A stretch of DNA of 64,000 nucleotides from Pleodorina starrii (Eukaryota > Chlorophyta > Chlorophyceae > Chlamydomonadales > Volvocaceae). The position numbers were made by a program, and so were the translations under genes. The stretch is taken from NCBI GenBank assembly GCA_030267565.1, contig BRXU01000041.1, positions 829,501-893,500 of the forward strand, read 5' to 3'. The notes under the pieces are model-generated. The model was not told where the DNA came from, searched no databases, and saw only the letters and a list, made by a program, of their open reading frames with translations. Positions 1-12,800 of the stretch are shown one piece after another (within the stretch, counting starts at the first letter, position 1; every line of letters begins with the position of its first letter).

Positions 1-265
1 GGGTCAGGTCATGAGCTCCTGCAGACGACGAGGACGACGACGGGGTCATGACGCGGCAGGGGGGCTGGGGGCCTACATCCCGCGGGTGCGTAATAACAAC
101 GATAACGAGGGGACGGGGACGGCGTTAGCGAGCGGACCCTGAACCCGGGGGCAATACGAGGGGGGGGGGGCGCGAGGGGGTCTGTGAAGGTGCGGTGTAA
201 GGTGCACAGGGCGTTTTGCGGCGGGAGAGAGCGGAGCGGAGCGGGAGCGGCGCCGCCCGACTTAC

Positions 266-3200
266 ATCCGTGTACGACACCGGCCAGCCCGCCCCAAAGG
301 CCAGCAGCCGCGACGTGAGCTCCGTGGGCGACTCCAGCGGTACGACAATGTCGTACTGCATCAGGACGAGCCGCGCCGCCGGCAGGTGGTGGGTGACGTT
401 CAGGCCGCCCACGGGCGCGTGCCAGATGGCCTCCCCCAGCAGGGTCCTGCGGGCGCGTGCCCGCGTGCCCGTGTGTGAGGGGTGGGTTGGGGGGTGGGGG
501 GTGGGGGGTTGGGGGGTATATTTGGATTCCCAGGGGGGTCACGACAGCAAAAGGCAAAGGGCAAAGGGGGTTTCTCCTCTTTGGGAAAATGGAGCACTTG
601 GCAAACGTTGGCTCCGGCAGGTGCCCAACCCCCGGCTTTGGCCGCACCTGGAGCTTCGAGGCCTACACGCCTACTCGAGCAAGCCCAAGAGCCTGCGTGA
701 GATCCGGCGCGACATGCACCGCCAGCGCGAGTGGCGCAACGAGCTGGGCCGCATGAGGATCTTCAACGTGAGTCCAGTCCAGTCCAGTCCCCTCCTCATC
801 CCATCCTCGCTACCCAGCTACCCGACCCCTCCCCACCCGACCCCCCACCCGACCCCGCTCCCCTGCCGACCTGCTAAAGTAGTTGTCCACCATGGCGGGT
901 GCCACCTGCTGCCAGAAACTCGCATTGGCGTTGGCGTAGGTGGAGAAAAAGTCCGCCCCGCCACCGCCGCCTCTACCGTCGCCGCCTCCTTCGGCGGTAC
1001 CGTTGGCGCCCATGAATCGCTTGTAGTGCAGCAGCACGAAGCGAAGGTGGGAGGCCAGCCGCTTGACGGGATTGCTGCAGCTCGAGGGATTGAATTTAGT
1101 TGAATCGGATTGGATTCGGATCGGATTCGGATTGGAATTGGATTGGATTCGGATTGGATTCGGATTGGATTCGGATTGGACTCGAATTGGATTCGGTTTG
1201 GATTCGGATTGCACGGTGGGAACCAGGGGGGTGAGGGAGGGGAGGGGCCGGGTGAGGAGTACGAACCGGAGAAGGCGGAGGTGGCGAGGGGAGGGGAGGG
1301 CGGGATGCGCGCGAGGCAGGACTGTCGGTCCGAGAAGGGAGTAGGGAACGGACCCGCCCCCCGGGCCCGTGCTGCAACCAGGAGCCTAACCAGACGCATG
1401 CCACTACCCACCCACCCAGCCACCCACCCAGCCAACCACCGGAACATCCACTCCTCTCTACCGGTATCTCCATCTCCCACAGCTCGCTCGCTGCCGCTGC
1501 CCGCCCAGACCCCCCTCACCCACCCTCACCCACCCGCCCACCCACCACCCACCCACCCACCCACCCACCCACCCATCCACCCAGCCATCCGCCCACCCAC
1601 CCACCCAACCCACCGGAACAGAATCGACGTGACGAATTGTTTGGCACACACCTCCACATCCGCCATGGACCGCTGCCCGCCCGTCAACGTGTACTCATTG
1701 CTTGGGGAAGGAAGGAGGGAAGGAAGGAATGGAGGAAGGAGGATAGGAAGGAAAAGGATGAAAGGGAAGGAAGGAAACAGAAGGAAGCAAGGAAAAGGTA
1801 TGGAGAAAGGGGGAAGCAGGGGTGAAGGGCGAAAAGGGAGTGGGGTACAGGAGAAGCGATCTGAGCAGGCAATAGCTGACGTCGGCGGCTTTTGAAAAAG
1901 GGACCGCAGCAACCAAGGTGTACCAAGATGTAGAGAGGTGTGGGGTAATTGGGTTCCAGGGACAAGAGCGGCTCCAGGGGGGTTATCCACGTATAGGCCG
2001 GAGCCAGGCGGGGGGGTACGGTACGGTACCCGAGATTGGGGAAGGAGAAAGCGGCGGTGGTGGTGGTGGTGGTTGTGACGATAGGAGGCGATGTCGATGG
2101 TTGTGGTTGTGGTGATGACGATCGTGGCGGCGATGATGCGGGTGACGATGCTGGTATGTTTGTATGTATGTTACAGTGGGGGGGGCTTTCTGGGCCCATT
2201 CTAGGGTGAGGGCATTGCCCTCCTATTGTTCAACAGCCACGAGCAGTCACGAGTAGCCACAAGCAGCCACGATGCTGGTGGTGGAATGAACGCTGGTGGC
2301 GATGGTGGTTGTGGTGGTGGTTGTGGTTGTGGTGGTGCTAATGGTGGTTGCGAAGGAAGAGATGACCCCAAGAAAGAGATGCGCGCGAGACGGCCGGCGG
2401 TGGTGTGTTGCTGCGGATGGTGCGCTGCGCAGGGACGACCCCCACCCTCTTTCGACGCCGAGTCGTACTGTGTGGTACTATGCCGTACCTGTAGTACGTC
2501 CAGCGGTGCGCCCGCATCTGTGCGGCCCGGGTGGCGCAGCCGGGTGCGGTTTCGGAGCGGAACGTGCCGTGGAGCGACCACCTTGGGTTGGGGGACCGGG
2601 GAAGGGGGGGGGGAGAAGGCCGGGAAGGGGCAAGGGGGGCGAGTAGAAGGGGTGGCAGGTGAGAAGGAGGAAAGGAGGGAGGGAGTCTGGTCTCGCTCTC
2701 GCGTATCTTCGCAATCAAGACGGGGATGCGGGAGGAGGGCTGGACGAACGCGCGTCTTGCGGTTTGCAACTACGGTGTATGATTGCGCCTCGCAGATCGT
2801 CAACCATGCTAACCATGCTAACCATGATGAAACCCAATCAAACCTTCCTTCCTTCCACTCTGAATGCCGCCCAACGCCGCTCTCCCTCCGACAGTCCCCG
2901 GAAGTGAAGGCCCTGACGCTCGCTCCCTTTCCCCCCCTTTCCTTCCTTCCTTCCAGCCCCCGGTGCCGCCCAACCCGCCATCCCGCCCGCGCGGCGCCCT
3001 CTCGGCGGCCCTGGAAACGCAAAACACACACGCCCTAGACCCTCCGCCCTATCCCCCCCCTTACTCGCGCTCTTGGGTCTCCTTGACACATCCCCTCTCG
3101 CACTGCTCCTGCCTCCCTTCCCCCCTCTCGCGCCCCTCCCGTCCCTAACCCAAACCCACATCCCTCCCCCACCCCCCTTTGCACCCTCCCCTCGCACCCC

Positions 3201-6200
3201 CCCTCTCGCATCCCTCCCCTCCCCTCTCCCGCCCGCCCCCAAACCCCCACCCACCCCCACCTGGTGGGTTCGCCCCCCGTGAGGTTCCTGTGCGCCTCCC
3301 CATCCAGCCAGCGAACCTTGTCCTCGAAGTTCTGCACCCCGCACACGTAAAACTTGTCGAAGCGCTGCGTGGTGCAGCCGTTGAGCTCTGAATGTTCAGG
3401 GGGGGCCGGGGGGGCGGGGAGTAGGGCGTAGGGCGTAGGGAAGGGGTTAGGGAAGGGGGGTCCGTGGGGAAGTGGGTCGGGGCGGTTGGGGACGATGGAG
3501 TGGTTGATGAAGGGCTGGTCTGTGTCACTGGTGGTGGCAATGTAAGAGCCGGAGAGCCGGGCGCCTGATGGCGCATGGCGGTGATGTGGTGTGATGGTTT
3601 GATGCTACGGAGAGGAGGGGAGGGGAGGGGAGGCGCGGACTTCACGGCACGACGCGTGATCGGGGCTGCTTCGTTCCAAACTTCTAATGCAGTGGCACGT
3701 GTCACTGCGGCGGCCCGGTCCGTGTGCCGAAACCCAAGCGCCCCCCGACCGACCGACCCATGGGTCACTTACGAGCTGCATGGCACCAGCTCGTCCCGCC
3801 GCTCTTGGACACTGCGGCAGGAAAAGGAGGGAGGGGGTGAGGCAGTCATATGCTCCAGGAAGGGGGGCGGGAAGACGATGGCGTTTGCGGCGATGTTTGC
3901 ACTTGCAGCCCCGGAAAAGAAAGGAATGGCTCTGGAGGGAGCGGCTACCGGTCGGTATGGGCAAGGAAACGCGTCCACAAGGAAACCGCGTCCAGTTCCG
4001 CTGAGATTTGGTTAGCAGCAGGACCCAACGCGGGCGCGGGGGACGCCGCAGTGCCGGCCTCCTCAGCTCCCCGGCCCCCTCCTCCCCAGCAAATACACCG
4101 ACGGGTGTGTGTATGTGTGTGTGTGTGTGTGTATGTGTGTGTGTGTGTGTGTGTGTCTGCGCCTGCGTCGCGGTGGCGATTCCGATATAGCACTCTGTCG
4201 AGCGCTCCAGGGGAGGTCCCACACGAGCTCAAACCATCCAACTGGTGGTGGTGGTGGTGGTGGGGGCATTGCGACAAAAAACAATGTGGGTTTCCCGCCA
4301 CCGCCCTCTTCCACCCGCGCCGCCCCGCCCCGCCCTCGTTGTTCTTTTGCAGACGGGAAAGTCTACATTCCCCGGGCTCACGGGCTCGCGGGCCCATCCG
4401 CGGCTCACCCTGACGTTCCGTGTCCAGCGCCCCCCCCCCCGTGCACCTCCCTCCGCACCCCCATCCCCTGAGACCCCCCGCATCCTTCATTCTCTCCCCT
4501 GCCCTCCCCTCCCCTCCCTCCCCGGCCTCCCCTACCGTGCTGGTAGTCCATGATACCCCGCTGCATGACCCCCCGCCGGTGCAGCATGTACAGCTGGCGG
4601 AAGCGAGGGTGGGAGCGAGGGGGAGCGAGGGAGAGGGGGAAGGAAGGGTGTGACTCGACTCGTCAAGAGCAACAACGGTCTGCCTGGAAGGATAGGCTGG
4701 CTGGCCGGCAGCCCAGGGGTAAAAGAACTAAGATACCGTAGCGAATGGACGAAGAGGAAGACGGCCCGCAGCCCGGGGGGCCCAGACAGCACCACGCCTC
4801 GCCGTAAAGCCCAACCAATTCCGCTGAAACCCCCGCCCAGGCCCCCCCAAGCCCGCCAATCGCGCTCCATTTCTCGCCCTTCGCCCTCGTCCCGCACCCG
4901 GCTCCTCCCCAACCCCCCTCGACCCGAGCCCCCCTCTGCACGTTGCTCCCAACCACCACGTCCGTCCGCCCACAACCGGACACAAAAACGAACGAAGCGC
5001 ACTGCACTGCACTGCATGACCCACATCCCCAAAAATGCGTACCACTCCGTACCACCACCATCCAACTCCGCACGCCCCGCGCCAGCCCAGGTATCCCACG
5101 GTCTGGCGGCGACGCGGTCGCCGCGCTTTTCAGCTCGGTAAGGTTACAGGTCTGTTCGGTAAGTATTGCTGGGTTCTGGGTCCGTTCGCTAACGCCGTCT
5201 CCTTCTCCGCTGCGGTATTTTCTTTTTACCCACCCACCCACCCACCCGGCCAACCGCCCCACCTGCACGAACAGCCCGCTGACGGCCTCCTCGTCCGCAT
5301 CGCTGAGCCGCTTGCCTGCGCCGTCCAGCCAGGTCCGCACCACCACCGCCGTCAGCAGCCGCCGGAGCACCGGGAAGGACAGACCCGGGGGCAGCTGAGC
5401 CAACCGAGCACCCACGCGCTGCGCCCAGTCGGCCAGAGACCGCGGAGACGGCAAGGCGGACAGGCGCGCCGGCAGCCGCTGGGGCGGCAGGTACGACACC
5501 TCCCGGCTGCTGCGGCGGCCGCCGATGAGCGCATCGTCGTCGTCGCCGTCGTCGTGGTAGTCGTCGTTTTCGCTGATGGAATCGCCGGTGGTTAGGTGCC
5601 GGCCGGTTGTCGTGCCCTTCGGAGACAGGAGCAGGAGCTCCTGGAGGGGTGGTGGGGAGAACGGTGGCGAGGACGCACGCCGGGTTTGCCGGAGTGGCCA
5701 GGACAGGCGTGGCGGGGCGGCGTGCAGCACGAAGGCAGCCGCCTTGGGTAGGAAGGCGGGAGAGGCCGTAACCGGGCGGCCGCGCGGTCAGATCAACCGT
5801 TTTTAGGCCTTTTTTATTCCGCATCGGGCGCAGTCCCCCCACTCATGCACCTCAGGATGAGAATGCGTAACACGGAGCCGTGTGCAGGAGAGGTAGCCAC
5901 GATGGGCGTACATCTGAGGCCGCTACCTGCTACAACCCCCGTGATGGATATTGAACAACGACTAACCTTCAGTAGAGACGATACTTTTGGTTCATAGAGT
6001 TCATGCACGCGATTCAGCAGGCGATTATAGTGTGCATCCACTGTGTCCAGCACCATATTGAGTTTCGCGCGCAGCGCTGCCTGTGCCTGCAGGTTGTTGA
6101 CCTCATCTCCAAGAAGGATGTCCGGAATAGCTTTAGACAGGATGAAAGGAGTATGCTGGGCGCGACTACGCCGGGTAGACTTCGCAGTGGATGCGATGCT

Positions 6201-6251
6201 GCTGCTGGCTGCAACCAAGAGCACGCAGATCACTATAAGCTTTGCTGACAT
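266..6251 (-). CDS. Sulfotransferase-like secretory protein (P-loop PAPS-binding family), 3' end outside window
   Basis: Model: complement(join(266..446, 871..1074, 1614..1700, 2489..2581, 3261..3387, 3773..3811, 4536..4593, 5263..5640, 5967..6251)); all phases agree, giving 484 residues in the window. The start is the ATG at 6251, followed by a hydrophobic signal sequence (MSAKLIVICVLLVAASSS). The 5'-phosphosulfate loop HVSKSGGTSWC lies near residues 240-250 and is split between two exons, one of them only 39 bp. The 3'-phosphate motif LFRNPVKRLASH lies near 354-365. These are the two PAPS-binding motifs of Golgi sulfotransferases (heparan-sulfate/uronyl type), so the likely role is sulfation of a glycan or glycoprotein in the secretory pathway; acceptor unknown. 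The protein aligns along most of its length with the gene at 29479-32626, which helped fix the exons. An Asp-rich stretch lies near residues 119-130. The last exon(s) should lie left of base 266, probably off the window. Family confident; exact ends of exon 2 less so. Confidence 0.82.
1098..1215 (+). repeat. GATTCGGATTG minisatellite
   Basis: An imperfect 11-12-base unit (ATTGGATTCGG) is repeated about ten times in an intron of the minus-strand sulfotransferase gene, starting only about 20 bases upstream of a 3' splice site. Confidence 0.9.
1520..1613 (+). repeat. CCCA tetranucleotide tract
   Basis: A run of CACC/CCCA units lies directly next to the donor at 1613 in the minus-strand sulfotransferase gene (GTGG repeats on the transcribed strand). 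Confidence 0.9.
4104..4157 (+). repeat. GT dinucleotide microsatellite
   Basis: (GT)n interrupted by two GTAT units, in the intron 3812-4535 of the minus-strand sulfotransferase gene. Confidence 0.95.
5171..5232 (+). repeat. Dispersed intron repeat, family 1
   Basis: Core TTCGCTAACGCCGTCTCC, then CTGCGGTATTTTCTTTTTAC. It lies in an intron of the minus-strand sulfotransferase gene, inverted relative to that gene. Other copies are listed under the findings. Confidence 0.85.
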
Positions 6252-6843
6252 GGCTCTCTGATTACATTCAGGTGCTAAACTTCGCTGGGCGGGGCTCTGT
6301 AAGTCTGGGAAAAGGGCCAATATAACGGGAACATGCTGCACCCACCCCTGTTAGGGATTGCACTTGATACGCTATTGGTTGTGACATCAAGAAGCCGGCA
6401 GGACGAGATACTGCGTGTGCGGCAGCTGCCAGTTTAAAAGGCCGAAAAGTACGGGATGCTTGGACTCTAGCTAGTGACTCTATCCAGCCAGTCAGGCGCT
6501 GCTCACATCAGTGGTGGGTTAGATATATCAAGGGCATTGCTTCCTGTGGGGAGTTTGCCAAAGAAGATACACACTACATGGGCCACGGTTACGACCCTTG
6601 TCCACGCTACAGTGGCTGGATAAATAAGGCCTGATCCTTCCTTGGGCCACTTCACGTTTGGCAAGGTACTGTCGGATGCTTGGAATTGGGAAATGGACGG
6701 TTCCAACATGATAGGCCACTCGCGCGGGCGAGGCTTTCCGCCGCGCGGTATTAGAACATACACAGGAAGAAGGCGCGTGGAAACATCACATGGGGCTCGC
6801 TCATAACGAGCGCAGTCCGTCAAAGCTCGTATAACTTTGTTCG
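6252..6843. promoter_or_regulatory. Divergent intergenic region between sulfotransferase and channel genes
   Basis: These 592 bases separate two head-to-head start codons (6251 minus, 6844 plus), so both promoters and 5' leaders should lie here. On the minus strand a TTATATT element lies around 6319-6327, about 70 bases upstream of the ATG. On the plus strand GTATAAC lies about 15 bases before the channel ATG and GGATAAATAAG at about 6618. I see no other gene in it. The assignment is inferred from gene positions only. Confidence 0.45.
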
Positions 6844-9800
6844 ATGGATTCAGCCCTGTCCTGGCGAGCTGCCCGTGAGCAACTGCTTGTGGAGCTTCAA
6901 GCAGAAGCGGATGGACGTTCATCTGCGCAGCGTCCAGGCGCTGCTGCCGATGTGCGGCCCCCGGGCGAGGGCCTGCAGCGGACATCACAGCCCGGCGCCA
7001 GCGGTCCCACCTCGCCGACCAAGACCACCCCGCGGCGGGGCCCCAGGGACAGCGCCTCGGGGTACATGCCCGCGGGTCTCGCTGCCGGTGGCACCGCGGC
7101 TGCCGCAGGGTCCTCCGCATCACCGCATCGCGGGGCCATCCCAGTCAACGTCGCTATCGCCCAGCAGCAATACGACCAGCTCCTCAACCAACTCTCCCCC
7201 GGGGGCCCAGTTGCCTTCAGCCCCGGTCGCCCCGGCAGCGGCGGCAACATGCCGGAGCCGCTCCTCCAGCCGCCACTGACGCAGCGGCGCTCCGCAACGG
7301 GCGCCGTAGGGGGCCCGTATCCACCGCAGCCAGGAGAGCCGGCGTCCGGAGGTCATCGGCACCGCGGCAGCGGTCCAGGGATGGCCGACAGTCGCCTGGT
7401 GGGTTGTGACAGGACATACTTGACTGCGGGGGAATGGGGGGGCTGCGGGCGCAGGCGTGGGCCACTGCTGCAGGGGAGTGCGCCTGTCCTTCCCTCCGGC
7501 AGATGACAGGCGCCGACCGCCCCCCTCTGGCTCATTGCCAGTTTGCCACGCGCTACCCGGGCTGGGTTGGCGGTCGGTTTCGGAGCCGTTGAGACGCTCA
7601 CGCAGGGTGGGTCCGTTTGCCAGGGTCGGCTCCGTCGCTTCGCTACCGCTCTTCTTCCCATCCCCCAAACACAAAACCCCTTCCAACACGCATACACCCC
7701 TCCACCCTAAGCCCCTGGACCGTCGGTCGGACGGGCCTCCCGCACCGCCCGGCCATCTCTCCTCCATCCGTACAACCCGTACTCGTACAACCCGTACACA
7801 GGTCACCGGCGATGTCCACATCGTGTCCACCCGCCCGCGGCACATGAGGGCCTCCCCCGTCATCGTCGTCGACGCCGCCGCAGTCGCCGCCGCCGCCAGC
7901 AACTCGCCGCCCGCCGGCACCAGCACCTCAGAGCTGCCGCCTCTGCTGCCGCAGCTCCCGCAGCAGCAGCCCTACCCGCCGCCGCCGCCGCAGCAGCAGC
8001 AGCAACAGCAGCAACGGGCTGGCGGCGCTGGCGCCAGCCTGGGGGCCGCTGCCTCGGCGCTGGCGCGCCAGAAGCGCGTGTCGCAGTCGAATGCGCAGCC
8101 GGCGGGGGGGCCGGGGGCGGACGGAGTGGTGCGGTTGCCCAGGTAGGTCGGACTGGGTTGGGCTGGAGCGGTTGGGGGCGCCTAGGGCCGGGGCCGGGGT
8201 CTACAGGCGGGGACCTGGGGCCGGGCGGCGAGTGCGGGATCGGAGGGCGTGGAGGCAGGGACGGGGGCGTGCGGGAAGGGCGGACAGAGACCCACGAGGC
8301 CGGGGTAATGTGGGGAGATCCCTGGTTTGTTCCGCTGTGTTGACGTGGGGATTTGGGTTTTTGTTGGGCTGCTTAGTTGGGGCCAGGGAGGGGCGGCGGG
8401 GTCGGCTGTCCGTCCGGGGGGCAAGGTGAGAATGGGGGCTGGGAAGTGGGCTAATGGGACAGAAAGAGCGGCAGTGTGAAAGAGGGGCTAGACGGTCATT
8501 CTGCGGCTGTGCGCTCTCCCCTGTTTGCTTCGTGCTTCTCTCCAACACCCCCGCCCTGCCTCCGACTTTCGGTCCACGCCCCCCTGACCACCTGCCTCTC
8601 CAGCCCCGCGCGAGCTTCCTACAACGGGATCACGAGTACGGCATCGTCGATGGCGGCGTTGGCGGATCTTTTGGCGGGCGGGATGCCGCCGCTGCCGCGC
8701 GCCGCGCGCCGCAGCACCGGCGCCGCCGACCCCGACCTAGGCGCCGGCTCCCCGCCCGCAGCCGCCGGCGGCGCTGCGCCGCAGAGCCCGCGCCATCACC
8801 GCCGGCGGCAGCCGCCGTCGCCGCCACAGCCACAGCCGCCGTCGCCGAAACCGCAAGCGTCGCCGCCCTACTCTGGGCCGGTTGTGCTGCCGCCGCAGCC
8901 GGCGGCGGTGGCGGCCGCTGCAGCCGCCCTTGCGTCGGCGACGAGCCCTCCTGGCATGCCGCGCCCGCCGCCGCCAAAGGCGCGCTTAGAACCGGCCATT
9001 GTCTCAGCGGCGGTAGCGGCGACGGCGGCGGCGCCGCCGCCGCCTCCCCGCGCCGCTGCTGACGGTCCCGTGCCGCTGACCGCGGCGGCCCTCGCACTCC
9101 ATACGACAGCCTTGCACGGCGGTGACGCCTGGCAGGAGACAGCGGCCGCAGCGGCGGAGGCGGCCAGGGTGGCCGCCGATGCGGGCGGACCTGCCAGGCC
9201 GAGCGCAGGGCAGTCGCCGCCGGCGGCGGCACAGCCGCCGGCGCTGCCGCGGGCTTCGTCTCTCCCGCGCGGCGCGGAAATTTCGCAGGCCAGTGGCACG
9301 GACCGACGGCCGCCGCTGCCGCCGCCGCCGCCGCAGGACCTTGCAAGGCCCAGCTCTGGTGGTGCAGCGGCGGCAGGCGGGGTGGCGGCGACGGCATCGT
9401 CGTCGCCGCCGCAAGCGGCGGCGGCGGCGGCGACGGCGGCGGCGGCCGCGACGGCGGCAAGGCTGCCGGGCGGTCGCGAGTACATTCCGGAACGCGTGCA
9501 CCGGATCTCCGATGCCGCAGGCGCGGTGCTGGTGCTCGGACGGCCGCCCTCCGCCGTCGCCGCCGCCGCCGCCGCCGGCAGCGCCGCCGGCAGCATGACG
9601 CTGCCGTTCCCCATTGGCAGCATCCGGACCTCCGAAACTGGTGACGGCGTGAGGATCGTCGCCAACCGCCGGCCGTCGGCCACGGTACGGCGATTGAGTC
9701 AGCTGTCCGACGCCGGCGGCAGCCAAGTGACCCTTGGGTCAGTGGCGGCGACGGCCAGCGCCGGCCCGTCCGTCGCGGCGCCGGAGGGACAGGCGGCCGC

Positions 9801-12800
9801 GCCGATGCTGACGCACGCGCAGCTGCAGCAGCTGCGGCAGCAGTACGGACACTTGTACCCGCCGTCGCCGCCGCGGCAGGGTGCAAGCGCGACGGAGTCG
9901 CCGCCGCCGGCGCCGCCGCCGCCGCAACAGCAGGCGAGCGGCGCTGCGGCGGCGGCGGCGACGGCGGCCGCGAAGGTGGCGTCGCCACCGTCGGAAACTC
10001 CAGCGGCAGGGTCGCCTCCATCCCAAAGTAAAAACTCGCCGCCACCGCCACCGCCGCCGCCGCAGCAGCAGCAGCCGTCGAGTCCGGGAGCATCGGCTCA
10101 GCCGCCACCTGAACAATCTCAACCGCAACCCCCGCCGCCACCGCCGTCACCGCCGCCACCGCGACAGCAGCAGCAGCAAGAACAACAGCAAGTGACGCGG
10201 CAAGCGGTGCAGCTGGGTTCCACGATGGACCACGATGTGCCCCCCGAGGAGCTGCCGCCGCCGGTGGGTGGCGGCGGCGGAAACCCCCGACCCGCCTCCG
10301 CTTCCTCCACCTCCACCTCCCTCGCCTCCATACCCACACTCGCCGAACACCAGGCCTCGCCGGCGCCGGGCGCCGCCGCCGCGTCGACTGGCGACAAAGC
10401 GCTGGCGTCGCCGCCGCCGTTGGAGCAGCAGCCGCAGCAGGCGCAGGCGACTGGCCGCGTCGAAACGGATCCGCCGTCGGCGGCGGAATGCGTCGCCGAT
10501 GACGCCTCGAGGGCCCTGACGGCGTGGCCGACGCTAACGTCGCACGAGCCCAATGGCGCCGTGATTGGCGGCGTCGACGACGGCGACGGGTTGTCGTACA
10601 GGAGGTCCTCCGTCGACATGGGTTCCCTGGAGCGGCCAAGCGGCACGGGCTCTCTCAGCTTCCCTCAGCAACTACAGCCACCGCCGCCGCAGCAGCAGCT
10701 ATGGCAGCAGCAGCAGCAGCCGCAGGCCGCGACGCCCGTCGAGCCGCTAGAGGCGGCCTTTGCGGCGGCGGCGCCGAAGGCGAAAGTCAGTGGTGACGGC
10801 GATGGTACGTCCCATGGCCGTCCCATATCGCCGGTGGAAAAGCTGAAGGGCGCGCCGCCGCCAGCGGCGGCGGCGGCGGAGCCGACGGAGCCGTCAGCGG
10901 CGGTGGAGGCAGCGGAGCCGCCACCGTGGTTTGGCAGCGCGCGAGGGAGCTCGTCGTCGTTGCAGCTCCCCTCTCCCGTTGACGGCGGCGGCGGCGGCGA
11001 CGGCGAGGGCTCGCGTGCGGCTCCGCCGCCGCCGCTGGCGGTGCGGACGCCTCTGTCGCAACAGTTGCTGCAGAAGGTCGGCGCGGCGGAGGCGGTGGGC
11101 GGCTGGCGGGCGGGGGATGATGACGACGACGAAGAGGCGGGCGGCTGGCGGGCGGGCGGCCGAGGAGGAGGAGGCGGCGAGATGCGGAGCCCGGTGGTCG
11201 CCTTTTCCGCGGAAACGCCGGAGGCGGACGCCGAGGCGGCGGAGGAGGGGCCGTCGGCGGCGGTGCCGCCGCCGCCGGAGGTTGTGGCGCCGCGGGCGGC
11301 GGCGGTAGCGACGGTGGCGGCGGCGACGGCGGCGGTGGAACTGGTTCGGGAGGCCAACGCGCCTCCGGCGCCTGGCGGCGCCGCCGGCGCGCCAGCAGCG
11401 GCGGCGCGCGCCGCGCCGCGGCGGGCGACCTTCGCCTCCGACCTCCCGGGCGACGGCGGCGCGGACGACGGCCCGTCGGAGCATGTACGGCATGTGTACG
11501 TCCCGCGCCGGCCGCCGCCGCCGGCGCGCTCCGGCGACGCCGACGGCGACGCGGAGGAGGAGGACGCGCGGCGGCGCGCCGCGCAGCGGCGCGCCACCTC
11601 TGCCCGTTCCACCGCCTCCCGCCCCACCTCCGCCGCGAGCCGCCGCGGCGGCGTCGGCGGCGGCAGTTTCCGACGGAAGCACGCCACACTGACCGGCGTC
11701 GCCGATGCTGGCGGCGGCGGCGGCGGTGACGCCGACGGCGACCCAGATTCCGCGCTCCGATCCCTACGAGCGGGTTTGGGTCGCAGCATATCGTCGTCTT
11801 CCCGGAGGGCCGGCCGTACTGACGACGGCGGCGGCGGCGCCGCCGCCGCCGCCGCCGGCACTATTGCGCAGCTGTCGCGCGCGGCGGCGGTCGTGGGCAG
11901 CTCCCAGGGCGGTCGGAAGGTGGTCATGGACGTCATGGTCGTACGGCCGCCGCCGCGGCGGGCGGGCGTCGGCGAGCGCCACATGGACAGCTTCAACGAC
12001 GGCGGCGGCGGCGGAAGCGAGGACGGCAGCGGCGACAGCGATTTGGAGGCGCTGCGGCGGTCGCTGCACCCGCGGCTGGGGTCCTCCGTTTTGGCCGGCG
12101 CGTCAGCGAGGTGCGGACGTTAGGGATTTGTCTTGGTTAATTTTTGCTAGGGTTTTGTCTTGTCTTTTGTCTTTTGCTGGGGGTTAGGTTTGAAGGTACT
12201 GGATTGCTGGTCTGTGTGCCAATGTACTGGGTGTGCCAAAGACTCTTCTTTGACCGGGCGCTGTCTTTGTAGGTACTAGTCGAGTCTCGCGCTTTGGAAA
12301 TATCAGCATGGGGAGTGAAAAAGAGGATACCGGCACCTCAGCGAAGGGACGGAGAGGGCGGGGCGTTAGCGAACGGAGCCAGGGGGGGAGAGGGAGGGGT
12401 GTTGCGCGCCGCCGGGCACCGCTGCTGCGCCTCTTGAACGTTTTGTTTGGCGCAGGCTCTCTCTCGAGCGGCGTGTTGCGCCGGTGCCCGGGGTGTTGCC
12501 AGGGGGACGCGGGAGAGCGACGCGCCTGCGCGGCGCGGTGTGCTGCTCACGCCCTCCTGAACACCGAATAACGGCGCCTGACCCGAAAGGGTATGATCAA
12601 TGGGATCAGGACACCCCGCATCCGAGCCGCCCCCCCACCCCCTTGCCATGCGATGCGCTTTGCCGCAGGTCTCGCCCCACCACCGCCTCCCACAGCAGAT
12701 CCCGACCCACAACCGCCAAGTCGCGGCCCACAACCGCCCGCTCCACCAATGTCGGCTCGTCGTCGCGCCCGCCAACCGCCCACCAACGACCAACCACCGC

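Noticed and set aside
8630..10639. 669-codon minus-strand frame opposite the channel exon
   Set aside because: It is an Arg/Ala-rich shadow of GC-rich repeat codons; the plus frame has spliced, phase-matched exons and the domain core.
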